Source of the DNA: Verrucomicrobiota bacterium
Lineage (GTDB): Bacteria > Verrucomicrobiota > Verrucomicrobiia > Opitutales > UBA2995
Length of the DNA stretch: 64,000 bases
Direction: 5' to 3'
Assembly: GCA_027622555.1 (NCBI GenBank)
Contig: JAQBYJ010000009.1
Coordinates: forward strand, 1-64,000
Below are positions 48,335-56,462 of this stretch, in pieces. Position 1 is the stretch's first letter. The number at the start of each line of letters is the position of its first letter. The position numbers were made by a program, and so were the translations under genes. The notes beneath the pieces are model-generated. The model made no database searches and was not told the DNA's origin. It worked only from the letters and a program-made list of their open reading frames with translations.

Positions 48335-50200
48335 TTAAAAGTCGGATGGTAATTTTAAAGCTGGTGTGGTGGATAAGGAGCGATTGAGCTTAATACGTTC
48401 TTTTTGAAGTTTTAGCTGTTCCTCAAAAGGAAGTGATGCGGATTTTGTAAGTTCGCTGTCGATTGTGTTTAATTGTTTGTGTATAAAGCGTTTAAATAAT
48501 TTGACGACAGATTCCTCTGCTCCTCTTACCAAGTTATCAGCCTGGATTTCTTTTGAGCGTAGATCGTAATAATAGTTCCTCTCCTCCTCAGTTTCTACAA
48601 TTTCTTCCATTTGACTGATGCCTTGCCAAGTCCCATGCTCAGCTTCTGCCAAGATCCTGTTGAGGATGCGGCCACTGGCTTGGGAATCATCAATCCATTC
48701 ATTATCAACAACTTGAAAGAGGTGCTTGCCAAGGTCTGGAAATTCAAAAAGAGCCAAAATTAGGTCTTCTTCTGCGTTTGTCAACTTCGACTTTGGTTCA
48801 AAGAAATTCCCAGATTTTTTGGGCTCTTCAGCGTTTTCAGAGATGTATGTTCGTCTCGCTTTTGTAGTCTGGTAACTTTTGAAATCGGTGGAGAGTATAT
48901 CTTCTCTTATTCCAAGTAATCTAGTCAGCTCTCCGAGGTATTCCATTCTCAACAATTCAGAGTCTAAATGGGTCAACAATTCAAAAATGGCATTTGCGGT
49001 TCGATTCTTTTCTCGTGGCTCTGCAGAGTGTGGTTCCGGAAGTAAGGCATGAATAGCAAATGGGAGTGCACCAGTGGCTTCCTTTAGGATTTCATTTTTA
49101 AAGGAAATCCCTTTTTGGGTAATTATATCATCTGGATCTGCGCCTTCGGGAAGTGAATAAAACTGAATGTCCAAGCCAGCTTTCCAAGCCATCGGTAAAA
49201 CGCGAATCGCAGCCTTCCGACCGGCTTGATCTCCATCCAGTAAGCATATGACTCGTTCACTAAATCGCTTTAGCAACAAAAGCTGGCCCTCCGTTATTGA
49301 AGTACCCTGGGGTGAAATTGCGGGGAGGCCTATGCTCCAGCAGCGAATCGCGTCTAATTGACCTTCGACCAAAACAAAGGGCAAGTCTTCAGAAACTTCG
49401 GTTTTGGCTTTATCCAAACCAAATAGAACGTTGCTTTTATTGAAGAGAGGAGTTTCCGGAGAATTTACATATTTGGCCTCTCTTGATCTGTCGTCTTGAG
49501 GCGTGATCTCGAGTTGCCTTGCTGTAAATGCAATTACTCTCTTATTTGCGTGTTCCCTTATTGGAATCATTAACCTTCCTCTAAAACGCGGATAAAGAGC
49601 TTGTTCCGATTCTGGGTTTCTGGATGGAAAGAAAAGTCCGCATTTTTCCAATGCTTCGTGGGTGAATCCCTTATCTTTTAATTGGTGGAAGAACTTTTGG
49701 TCGTTCGGCAGGGATAGGCCGATCTTATGTTCTTTGGCTATTTCGAGAGAAAATTTTCTATTACTTAGCCAATATTCACGGATGAAATCTCCCGGTTCGG
49801 AATCTGCGAAAAAGTTTGAATGAAAGTACTCGGTAGCGAAGTCGTGAATATCAAGAATTTCCTTCCTTAAGGAAGGTTTGAGACCTACAGGTGCTTGGCC
49901 TTTTTCATACTCGACCGTAATGTTGAATCTAGCAGCAATGGCCTCCACTGCCTCTTGGAAATTTAACCTTTCGGTTAGTTGAATGAACTTATAAATATCC
50001 CCGGCTTCACCACTTGAAAAATCTTTAAAGATGTTTTTATCAGGTAGAATATAAAAGGATGGGGTCTTCTCATTATTGAAAGGGCTCAATCCGCGATAAT
50101 TAGCACCCACTCTTTTGAGGCCTACCACGGGAGACACCAAATCGTAAATATTTACTTTATGGCGAATATCCTCAATACATGATCGGGAGATTATTGGCAT
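48335..50200 (-). CDS. dnaG: DNA primase DnaG lacking the zinc ligands
   Basis: 621 residues. The CHC2-type N-terminal fold is recognisable ([15 protein letters not shown], then [13 protein letters not shown]), but the ligands C/H/C/C are replaced by S39, N42, D60 and S63. The RNA polymerase core and TOPRIM follow, with VEGQLDAI and [12 protein letters not shown], so catalysis should be intact. A C-terminal helicase-binding domain of about 140 residues is present. The primase starts lagging-strand synthesis; how it finds start sites without zinc is unclear. It is 35 nt after the TPR lipoprotein gene. Confidence 0.94.
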   Translation of the reverse strand: MPIISRSCIEDIRHKVNIYDLVSPVVGLKRVGANYRGLSPFNNEKTPSFYILPDKNIFKDFSSGEAGDIYKFIQLTERLNFQEAVEAIAARFNITVEYEKGQAPVGLKPSLRKEILDIHDFATEYFHSNFFADSEPGDFIREYWLSNRKFSLEIAKEHKIGLSLPNDQKFFHQLKDKGFTHEALEKCGLFFPSRNPESEQALYPRFRGRLMIPIREHANKRVIAFTARQLEITPQDDRSREAKYVNSPETPLFNKSNVLFGLDKAKTEVSEDLPFVLVEGQLDAIRCWSIGLPAISPQGTSITEGQLLLLKRFSERVICLLDGDQAGRKAAIRVLPMAWKAGLDIQFYSLPEGADPDDIITQKGISFKNEILKEATGALPFAIHALLPEPHSAEPREKNRTANAIFELLTHLDSELLRMEYLGELTRLLGIREDILSTDFKSYQTTKARRTYISENAEEPKKSGNFFEPKSKLTNAEEDLILALFEFPDLGKHLFQVVDNEWIDDSQASGRILNRILAEAEHGTWQGISQMEEIVETEEERNYYYDLRSKEIQADNLVRGAEESVVKLFKRFIHKQLNTIDSELTKSASLPFEEQLKLQKERIKLNRSLSTTPALKLPSDF

Positions 50201-50235
50201 AAACCAGAATGCTTTAGCTGAACGTTTCGGTTGAA

Positions 50236-51663
50236 CTAAATTCCGCGAACTTCGTAGCGAGCTCGGTCGATCTCGGGATGGTTAGGGGCAGTTTCAAAAA
50301 AGAGGTCGTAAAGTCCTCTCGCTGCATTGGCATCTCCGCCAGGTTCGGCGTAAATTCGAGCCAGCATTAAAATCAGGTCGCTATTTTTAGGGTAGAGTTG
50401 TCGGTATTTACGGATCTCCTCCACTACATCCGGCTTGGCTTTGGTTTTCCGTATGACGGTTAGGTAGGTCATTAAATATTGATTGTTTTTGGTACCACGG
50501 CGTAAGGCTTCCAGAGAAGTCATTTCCGCTTCTGTAAATTGGCCCCTACTATAATAGACACGAGCCAGCTCGTGAAATGCGACTCCGCTTTCGTCGCCCA
50601 AATTAATTGCGTCCCAATATTTTGCAATCGCGGTTTCAGAATTTGTTGGCGCGATTTGTCTGGCTGAAGATAGGGCGGTATCAAATGGAGACTGGTTGTT
50701 CCTTCTTTCAGGGGGAGGTTGTGAGGTACCTGTGGTCGTCTCTTGTTTTTCTTCCTCCGTCATTGCCAGCTGACTCGGAGCTCTTTCATTGTTATCTTTT
50801 TTTTCGACTGCCGGTTTTAACGCTGCTAGCCTGGCTGCAGCCAATGCTTCGGCGCGTTGACGCTGCTGCTCAATGAGCCGTTGCCTCTCCTCCTCTTGTT
50901 TCTTGATAGCATCTTCTTCCTTTTGTTTAGCCTTCTTAATCTCTTCGTAATCGGCTTTTACGTTATCCAGCTCGGGGGAGTTGATAGCTTGAGGAAAGTC
51001 TTTTTCTACTGCTGACATCAACTTTGCCATTTCATCCCACTGCCTTCTTTTATGTTTTATCTGAATTAGACCAACATGAGCTTGCTGAGCGACTGTCGTA
51101 TCCTCCACTACCAAAAGTCTTTCAAACCCGGCTTCAGCTTGCCTTAAGTTCCCGGTTTCGTTTGCGAGCAAAGCGGCTTTTAATTCCAGCTTAGGATTGA
51201 ATCGTATTTGGCTACTGTTCGAGTAGGCATGTATTGCCTTGGATGTTTGATTTGTGTCTAGATAACGATCACCAATTTGCTGCCATGTATTCCAGTCACT
51301 TTTATTATCCAAAAGGTATGCTTCGTAGTTTTTGATAGCCGATTCCAAATCGCCTGCTTTTACCCACGCTTGAGCTGAATACAAAAAATAATCCTTTTTC
51401 TCCGGAAATTTTTTGGCCAGGTCATTGAAGTAAAAAGCACCCGTAAAGTAATCCTCCGTTTGAATGAAGGCGAATGCCAAATTCTCAAGTAGCAATGGTT
51501 CATTTGGGAAATCCTCTTTGAGATCTTCCAGAATCTGGATGGCTCTTTGGACTTCTCCTTTTTCCAAATTAACGTTTGCTTGCTCAATTTTTTCAGCAAA
51601 CCTTTCTTCAGTTGAGGAACAACCCACAAGAATTAGACATCCTATCAAAAGCGCTCCTCGCAT
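50236..51663 (-). CDS. TPR-repeat lipoprotein
   Basis: 475 residues from ATG 51663. A GTG 11 codons upstream would place extra residues before the signal peptide and overlap the divergent gene's start. The signal peptide ends in the lipobox LVGC (C15). TPR-like helical pairs fill residues 20-215 (RAIQILEDLKEDFPNEPLLLENLAFA and repeats). A charged Glu/Lys/Gln/Arg coiled-coil segment (about 230-280) and a Pro/Ser linker follow, then a second TPR block to the end. It resembles envelope assembly or scaffold lipoproteins. It is first in the dnaG-rpoD transcript. Confidence 0.82.
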   Translation of the reverse strand: MRGALLIGCLILVGCSSTEERFAEKIEQANVNLEKGEVQRAIQILEDLKEDFPNEPLLLENLAFAFIQTEDYFTGAFYFNDLAKKFPEKKDYFLYSAQAWVKAGDLESAIKNYEAYLLDNKSDWNTWQQIGDRYLDTNQTSKAIHAYSNSSQIRFNPKLELKAALLANETGNLRQAEAGFERLLVVEDTTVAQQAHVGLIQIKHKRRQWDEMAKLMSAVEKDFPQAINSPELDNVKADYEEIKKAKQKEEDAIKKQEEERQRLIEQQRQRAEALAAARLAALKPAVEKKDNNERAPSQLAMTEEEKQETTTGTSQPPPERRNNQSPFDTALSSARQIAPTNSETAIAKYWDAINLGDESGVAFHELARVYYSRGQFTEAEMTSLEALRRGTKNNQYLMTYLTVIRKTKAKPDVVEEIRKYRQLYPKNSDLILMLARIYAEPGGDANAARGLYDLFFETAPNHPEIDRARYEVRGI

Positions 51664-51678
51664 ACAGACTATAAACAC

Positions 51679-52767
51679 ATGAAGTTGACGACCCACTTTT
51701 TAAATGTCTTGAGCAGATTCTTTAGTGTCAAGACCCATAAAGAACGATTGGTATTCGTCTGTTTGGTTTTTGGATTCTTTGTAAATCCATTGTCCGCTCA
51801 GCTAGATCCCATCTGGGAGTATTCGCTTAAGAATTTTGAACTAAGGACTTACAAAGAGGCAGTAGACGCTCTTTTCCTTGAATGGGAGAAAAATTCTGGC
51901 GGATCGATAGAGCCTGGCGAAAAAAATAAGGTTGGCTTAAAGGTATATACAGCATCTGGGCCAGGACTTGCTACCTCCAAGGATCTTGTCCGTGCTGTAA
52001 TTGGATCTCTGGTTGACCGTGGTTATTCACCAAGGGATATTTTTATTATAGATTATAATAAAGAGTGGCTTCGGGCCTGTGGATTTTTACCTCCTTTAAG
52101 TGAGAGAGGTGTTACGTTTTATGGTCATGAGGTAAAAATCATTAATTCAGGGGGCCTTTTCGACGAACTTTGGTACTACGACAGCCCTGTGCCTCCTCGG
52201 GAGTATTACTTACCTGGGATTACTCCAATGGTGCAGGGACTTGTTGAGGATGATCCTGATGCAGAATCCAAATTACCTGAGGATAGAAAAAGTTTTTTAC
52301 CAGCTCCATTGATCGAAGAGGTCGACTTTTGGATCAACCTTCCAGCCGTTAGCGATCATGAAGTGCTCGAGCTGAATGGAGCTTTGGTAAATGCAACCCT
52401 TTGGAACGCAACCAATACGCTTCGGTTTTTTCATTCTCCTTCCAACGCTCCTGTAGCCATTGCCGAAATGGCAGCGATTCCTGAATTTTTGGAAACGTGG
52501 GGTATGAACATTGTGAGCCTTGAAAAGTATCAGTTTATTGGCGGTCCTCAATTCAACAGCTTGTATACTGTTTCGGAAAAAATTTTAGTTATGAGTGCCG
52601 ACCCGGTTTCTATAGACGCTTACATGGTTTCAAAGATGAACTCTTGGCGTGAACGTTACGGATTTCCTCTTCTTTCGAAAGACATACCCATGCTTGTTTA
52701 TGCTGAACAACTTGGGGTTGGATCAGCCAGTCAGGATCCCAGAAGAATTGTTGTTTTAGGTGAATAA
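51679..52767 (+). CDS. Exported DUF362-like protein
   Basis: 362 residues. A signal peptide (hydrophobic about 24-38, cut after LSA) makes it extracytoplasmic. The body follows DUF362: VGLKVYTASGPGLATSKDLVRAVIGSL, the aspartate-bearing strand IFIIDYN, FWINLPAV, and ILVMSADPVSIDAYMVSKM. DUF362 proteins often have an Fe-S ferredoxin part; here the mature protein has one Cys only, so none. The function is unknown. The ATG is just 15 nt from the divergent TPR gene's ATG, so each promoter must lie within the other gene. Confidence 0.75.
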   Translation: MKLTTHFLNVLSRFFSVKTHKERLVFVCLVFGFFVNPLSAQLDPIWEYSLKNFELRTYKEAVDALFLEWEKNSGGSIEPGEKNKVGLKVYTASGPGLATSKDLVRAVIGSLVDRGYSPRDIFIIDYNKEWLRACGFLPPLSERGVTFYGHEVKIINSGGLFDELWYYDSPVPPREYYLPGITPMVQGLVEDDPDAESKLPEDRKSFLPAPLIEEVDFWINLPAVSDHEVLELNGALVNATLWNATNTLRFFHSPSNAPVAIAEMAAIPEFLETWGMNIVSLEKYQFIGGPQFNSLYTVSEKILVMSADPVSIDAYMVSKMNSWRERYGFPLLSKDIPMLVYAEQLGVGSASQDPRRIVVLGE

Positions 52768-52846
52768 GCATAGTTTTTGCTAAATTCTCATCCTTCAACA
52801 AAAACAGCTTGAAAACAGCCAGCATCCCATCTTGAAACTGTAAGCC

Positions 52847-53224
52847 ATGTCGCTTGAATCCTTTCTCCCCATATTAATCCAGGCAACACTTGCACTTGTA
52901 ATTGCCGTTTCTGTAATCGCTGCAAGTCATTTGTTTGGGCAAAGAATTCGGCAAAAGTCTGCGCTCAAGGGTACTCCTTATGAATGCGGAGTGCCTTCGG
53001 AAGGTTTGGCGCATACTCGGTTCTCCGTTAAATTTTATGTCACGGCAATGCTCTTCATACTATTTGATATTGAAATAGTTTTTCTCATTCCATGGGCGGT
53101 TGTTTATCGTGACTTCATTCACAATAGTATCCCTATTTTACTTCCCGTCTTGTTTTTCCTTGTGGTGCTCATTGTGGGCCTTTTTTACGAAATGAAAAAA
53201 GGTGCTCTTGAGTGGGAGAAGTAA
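52847..53224 (+). CDS. nuoA: NADH-quinone oxidoreductase subunit A
   Basis: 125 residues, three transmembrane helices. The family signature YECGVPSEGLAHTRFSVKFYVTAMLFILFDIE is complete in pieces (YECG, RFSVKFY, FDIE). It sits in the membrane arm of complex I. No nuoB-N follows: the next gene begins 44 nt later and is a signalling protein. The rest of complex I must lie elsewhere, or this is an extra copy. Confidence 0.95.
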   Translation: MSLESFLPILIQATLALVIAVSVIAASHLFGQRIRQKSALKGTPYECGVPSEGLAHTRFSVKFYVTAMLFILFDIEIVFLIPWAVVYRDFIHNSIPILLPVLFFLVVLIVGLFYEMKKGALEWEK

Positions 53225-53268
53225 ATTGATTTAGTCTCCTATTTATAGGGAGCTTCGAAAATACCATT

Positions 53269-54621
53269 ATGAAGCTTGAGCGTTATATTTCAGAAGATCG
53301 GATCCTGGATCTGAAAGGCCAGGACCTAAAAAGTGTTTTGGCCGAGCTTCTTGATGTCATCTGTGAGAAAAAATCCAAACTGAGTAAACGAAGCTTATTG
53401 AAGGAACTCCTAAATCGTGAGAATGCGATGACCACCTACTTGGGTCGGGGAGTTATACTGCCTCACATTCGCGTTAATATGAGGTCTCGGTTTGTTTTTG
53501 CTGTGGGTCGTTCCAGGAATGGTGTCGATTATGATGGGTATTCAGGGAAGGAAAAAGTGCAGTTGGTTTTCATATTACTGGCTAGCGAAAAAGAACGCAG
53601 TTATTTGCAGGTTCTATCCTCCATTGCGCGCGCTTTTCGAGATGACGCTTTCGTAGAAAAATTGATTTCTGCTCCAGACCATGAGACCTTTAAGGAGTTG
53701 CTGCTCGCTGGATTTTCCGGAGTGCAATCCCAACAAAGTTCGAGGCAGACAAAGCTTAACAAGTTGCTGTTTCGACACGCCGCTCGTCTAGCCAAAGGGA
53801 CAGGAGCCTCCACTATTTTGTTTTTTTCCGACACTATGATAGGTGGAGTTGAGGAGATTCCCGATTTTGGTGACACCCCTACCGTACTTATTTCTTCCAA
53901 ACTGTTAGATGCGCCGGTGTTGGCCCAAGGTAGGCCGACCCTTCATATTCAGGCATTCTCAAGTAAACGGTTTTCCCAACTTCGCAGCGCTGCTTTAATT
54001 GGATTAGGTCGAGGATTATTTAAATTCACCGATAAAATATGTTGTGTGGGAGGGATTGCTGACAGCAACCAGTTTGACAGTGTTGTCATCATCAATGTGC
54101 AGCAGGAGTTCCAATCCATTTTGTCTAATAAAGGGAACATTCTTCCTGGAAGTGTGAAGCCCGAGGTGATTGAAAGGGTAATTGCGATAGCCACAGAATT
54201 AACTGTTGAAGGCCGAGAAGGAAAAAATATCGGCGCTCTTTTTGTCATAGGAGATTCGGAAAAAGTGGAATCGTTTACCAAGCCTCTCGTATTAAATCCA
54301 TTCTTCGGATATAAACCTGAGGATCGGAATATCCTGAATCCTTTCATGGATGAAACCGTTAAAGAGTTTTCGAGTATTGACGGTGCATTTATTATAAAAG
54401 GTGACGGAGTTATTCTTTCCGCGGGTTCCCTCATTCACGTTCCCAATTATGAACATAAGCTTCCGTCTGGGCTAGGATCTAGGCATGCCGCGGCTTTTGC
54501 GATTTCTTTGGCAACTCAATGTGTATCGATAGTGATATCGTCAAGTTCGGGTCAGGTGACTCTTTTTAGAAACGGAGTTATGTTGCCATTGATTGAAAAA
54601 GGAATCTCCGGAGGATTTTAA
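53269..54621 (+). CDS. PTS EIIA-Ntr-like domain fused to CdaZ-like diadenylate cyclase
   Basis: 450 residues, no membrane segment. Residues 1-150 are a PTS EIIA type-2 domain: NRENAMTTYLGRGVILPHIR, with phospho-acceptor H66, is near the EIIA-Ntr signature. Residues about 160-285 match the pyruvate-kinase-C-like middle part of archaeal CdaZ-type proteins (ARLAKGTGASTILFFSD; RSAALIGLGRGLFK). Residues 295-445 are the DAC (DisA_N) domain: EGREGKNIGALFVIGD, LNPFFGY, DGA at 371-373 and RHAAA at 405-409 (usually RHRAA). It should make c-di-AMP from two ATP, perhaps controlled by phosphorylation of H66. It follows nuoA by 44 nt and precedes rpmG. Domain calls are firm; regulation is inferred. Confidence 0.88.
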   Translation: MKLERYISEDRILDLKGQDLKSVLAELLDVICEKKSKLSKRSLLKELLNRENAMTTYLGRGVILPHIRVNMRSRFVFAVGRSRNGVDYDGYSGKEKVQLVFILLASEKERSYLQVLSSIARAFRDDAFVEKLISAPDHETFKELLLAGFSGVQSQQSSRQTKLNKLLFRHAARLAKGTGASTILFFSDTMIGGVEEIPDFGDTPTVLISSKLLDAPVLAQGRPTLHIQAFSSKRFSQLRSAALIGLGRGLFKFTDKICCVGGIADSNQFDSVVIINVQQEFQSILSNKGNILPGSVKPEVIERVIAIATELTVEGREGKNIGALFVIGDSEKVESFTKPLVLNPFFGYKPEDRNILNPFMDETVKEFSSIDGAFIIKGDGVILSAGSLIHVPNYEHKLPSGLGSRHAAAFAISLATQCVSIVISSSSGQVTLFRNGVMLPLIEKGISGGF

Positions 54622-54683
54622 TTGATATCGCCGAGTTTTTCCTTCTTTGTGCTGCGCTTAATTCTTAACCCGAACAATTTATT

Positions 54684-54851
54684 ATGCCTAGAGATATCGT
54701 AATCCTTGAATGCACTGAAGCAAAAGCCGAAGGTAAACCGCCTTCGCGCTACATGACTACGCGCAATAAGAAGCTGCAAACCGAACGGGTTGAGAAAAAG
54801 AAGTATAATCCTAATTTGAAACGTCACACCGTTCACAAGGAAAAGAAATAA
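54684..54851 (+). CDS. rpmG: 50S ribosomal protein L33
   Basis: 55 residues, missed by a 60-residue cut-off. It reads [20 protein letters not shown] and continues with [10 protein letters not shown] and [15 protein letters not shown], the L33 pattern. Only one Cys (C10) is present, so it is the non-zinc (C-minus) form. A strong terminator follows directly. Confidence 0.97.
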   Translation: MPRDIVILECTEAKAEGKPPSRYMTTRNKKLQTERVEKKKYNPNLKRHTVHKEKK

Positions 54852-54871
54852 TTTTTCAATTTGAATAAGGG

Positions 54872-54907
54872 AAAGGCGCTCCTTCAACGGGAGCGCCTTT
54901 TTTTTAA
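54872..54907 (+). terminator. rpmG terminator
   Basis: An 11-bp perfect stem, AAAGGCGCTCC (54872-54882) with GGAGCGCCTTT (54890-54900), 7-nt loop, then a run of T. It lies 20 nt past the rpmG stop. Confidence 0.93.
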
Positions 54908-54912
54908 AAAAA

Positions 54913-55125
54913 TCAATCTTTTCGACTAGCTCGCCACTTGTCGCGGTGTTTTCGGATCCAATCCAGGAGCGCACGTTCAAAACCTACATCGAAACCGGCT
55001 TTCTCGGATTCAAGCCATTTGTGTTTCAGGATCTCCTCACGTTCAGCCAGAAATTCTTGATAGAGGCTGGAACGGGCTATGATCGTTGAATTTTGCATCG
55101 GGTCATTTTGACTTTCACTAGTCAT
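54913..55125 (-). CDS. Small conserved-looking charged protein
   Basis: 70 residues from ATG 55125 (the frame extends 20 codons further to a non-ATG start with hydrophobic, unlikely residues). It is highly charged: AEREEILKHKWLESEKAGFDVGFERALLDWIRKHRDKW. This well-ordered, aromatic-rich, amphipathic text looks like a real small protein, but I do not recognise a named family. It is downstream of mrp on the same strand (127 nt gap) and convergent with rpmG. Confidence 0.6.
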   Translation of the reverse strand: MTSESQNDPMQNSTIIARSSLYQEFLAEREEILKHKWLESEKAGFDVGFERALLDWIRKHRDKWRASRKD

Positions 55126-55252
55126 ATAGGGGTAGCAGAAAAATTGGTATCTATCCACATATGGAGATTTCAAAGCAAAAATCAAAAAAATAAATAGGTT
55201 GGTAGTGAAATTTAGGGGTTTCCATTACGGGGTTGTCGGGAACCCAGACAAT

Positions 55253-56326
55253 TTAACTCAACTTTTCCAGTATTTTCTCCGCAATCCGATAGAATGCCTG
55301 CGCCGTTTCTGAATTTGGCGCACTCTTGACAATGGGTATTCCCATGTCTCCGCCTGTCCGGATTGCCGGATCTAATGGGATTTTTCCGAGAAGCTCTGTA
55401 TTGAGTTCAGCCGCCGCTTTTTCTCCGCCGCCGGTGCCGAAAATATATTCCTTCTCTCCACTGGCCGGGTTGAGGTAATAGCTCATGTTTTCGGCAACAC
55501 CCAAAATTGGTATATTCACTTTATCAAACATTCTAGCACCTCTTGTGGTGACAGAAACCGCCGCCTCTTGGGGGGTTGTGACAATGACCGCCCCATTTAA
55601 GGGAATATTTTGGGCCAGTGAAAGTTGTGCATCACCTGTTCCAGGTGGGAGATCGACAACCAATACGTCCAGGTTCCCCCAGTTCACGTTTTGGGCAAAT
55701 TGCTGAATGGTTTTGTTCACCATCGGTCCACGCCATATCACAGGTGTATTGCTATCTACCAATAACCCCATCGACATGGTTTTTATTCCTAGATTTTCTA
55801 CGGGAACCAAAGATTCCCCAACAATGGAAGGTCGGCCTCTCACTCCCATCATGAGAGGTATGCTTGGCCCGTACACATCGCAATCCATAATTCCAACGGC
55901 GCTGGAACCAAGTGCTTCGTTTAAAACATGATCGAAAGCACAGGCGAGATTGACTGAAAAAGTGGACTTTCCAACACCTCCTTTTCCGCTAGCTACGGCA
56001 ATGATTTTTTTAACACCACTTATTAGGGAGGGCTTTTGTTGATTATCTCCACCGCCTGCTTGTGATGGAGGTGTAGACTTCGGTTTGCTGACAGCGATTT
56101 CCACCTCGACGTTCGTGACCTCCTCCAAATTTCCAAGGACGGTTTCAACCTCCTTTTTAAGATCTACGGGTATCCGTGGATCCGAGGTAGTTATAGCAAG
56201 TTGAATGCTTGCATTACCTTCATTGAGTGTGGCTGCACGCACCAAACCAAAGGAAACAATGTCCCGGCTGAAGCCAGGATACTTAATAGTAGAAAGCGCT
56301 TTTAGAAGCGAATTATCAGATGACAT
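55253..56326 (-). CDS. mrp: Mrp/ApbC-type P-loop ATPase, CxxC absent
   Basis: 357 residues. The DUF59 (MIP18-like) domain covers about 1-80; the deviant Walker A is GKGGVGKST, with DCDVYGPSIP and VVDLPPGTGDAQLS after it. Mrp proteins load or carry Fe-S clusters, usually through a CPxC pair following NMSYF. Here that site reads NMSYYLNPASGEKEYIF, so both Cys are replaced (Asn, Ser). It may still act as an ATPase with a partner, or carry clusters by other residues. Confidence 0.92.
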   Translation of the reverse strand: MSSDNSLLKALSTIKYPGFSRDIVSFGLVRAATLNEGNASIQLAITTSDPRIPVDLKKEVETVLGNLEEVTNVEVEIAVSKPKSTPPSQAGGGDNQQKPSLISGVKKIIAVASGKGGVGKSTFSVNLACAFDHVLNEALGSSAVGIMDCDVYGPSIPLMMGVRGRPSIVGESLVPVENLGIKTMSMGLLVDSNTPVIWRGPMVNKTIQQFAQNVNWGNLDVLVVDLPPGTGDAQLSLAQNIPLNGAVIVTTPQEAAVSVTTRGARMFDKVNIPILGVAENMSYYLNPASGEKEYIFGTGGGEKAAAELNTELLGKIPLDPAIRTGGDMGIPIVKSAPNSETAQAFYRIAEKILEKLS

Positions 56327-56462
56327 AGGAATTTTTCCGTTTTTTCTGAGGACTTAAAAATTCCCCAAATATTTTAGTTGTCGATAGTGAATTGGTATTC
56401 GTTTATTAGACGAGAAAATAAGATGAACTTTTGCAGGCCATGCTTTTCTGATTAATTCCATT

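Noticed and set aside
47867-48352. 161-residue plus-strand ORF opposite the rpoD tail
   Set aside because: It is the reverse of a Lys/Ala-rich repeat, which reads as a long hydrophobic Phe/Leu/Ala frame with no start signal. RpoD on the other strand explains the sequence.
53949-54434. 161-residue minus-strand ORF in the cyclase gene
   Set aside because: Antisense to clear EIIA-DAC coding sequence; low-information composition.
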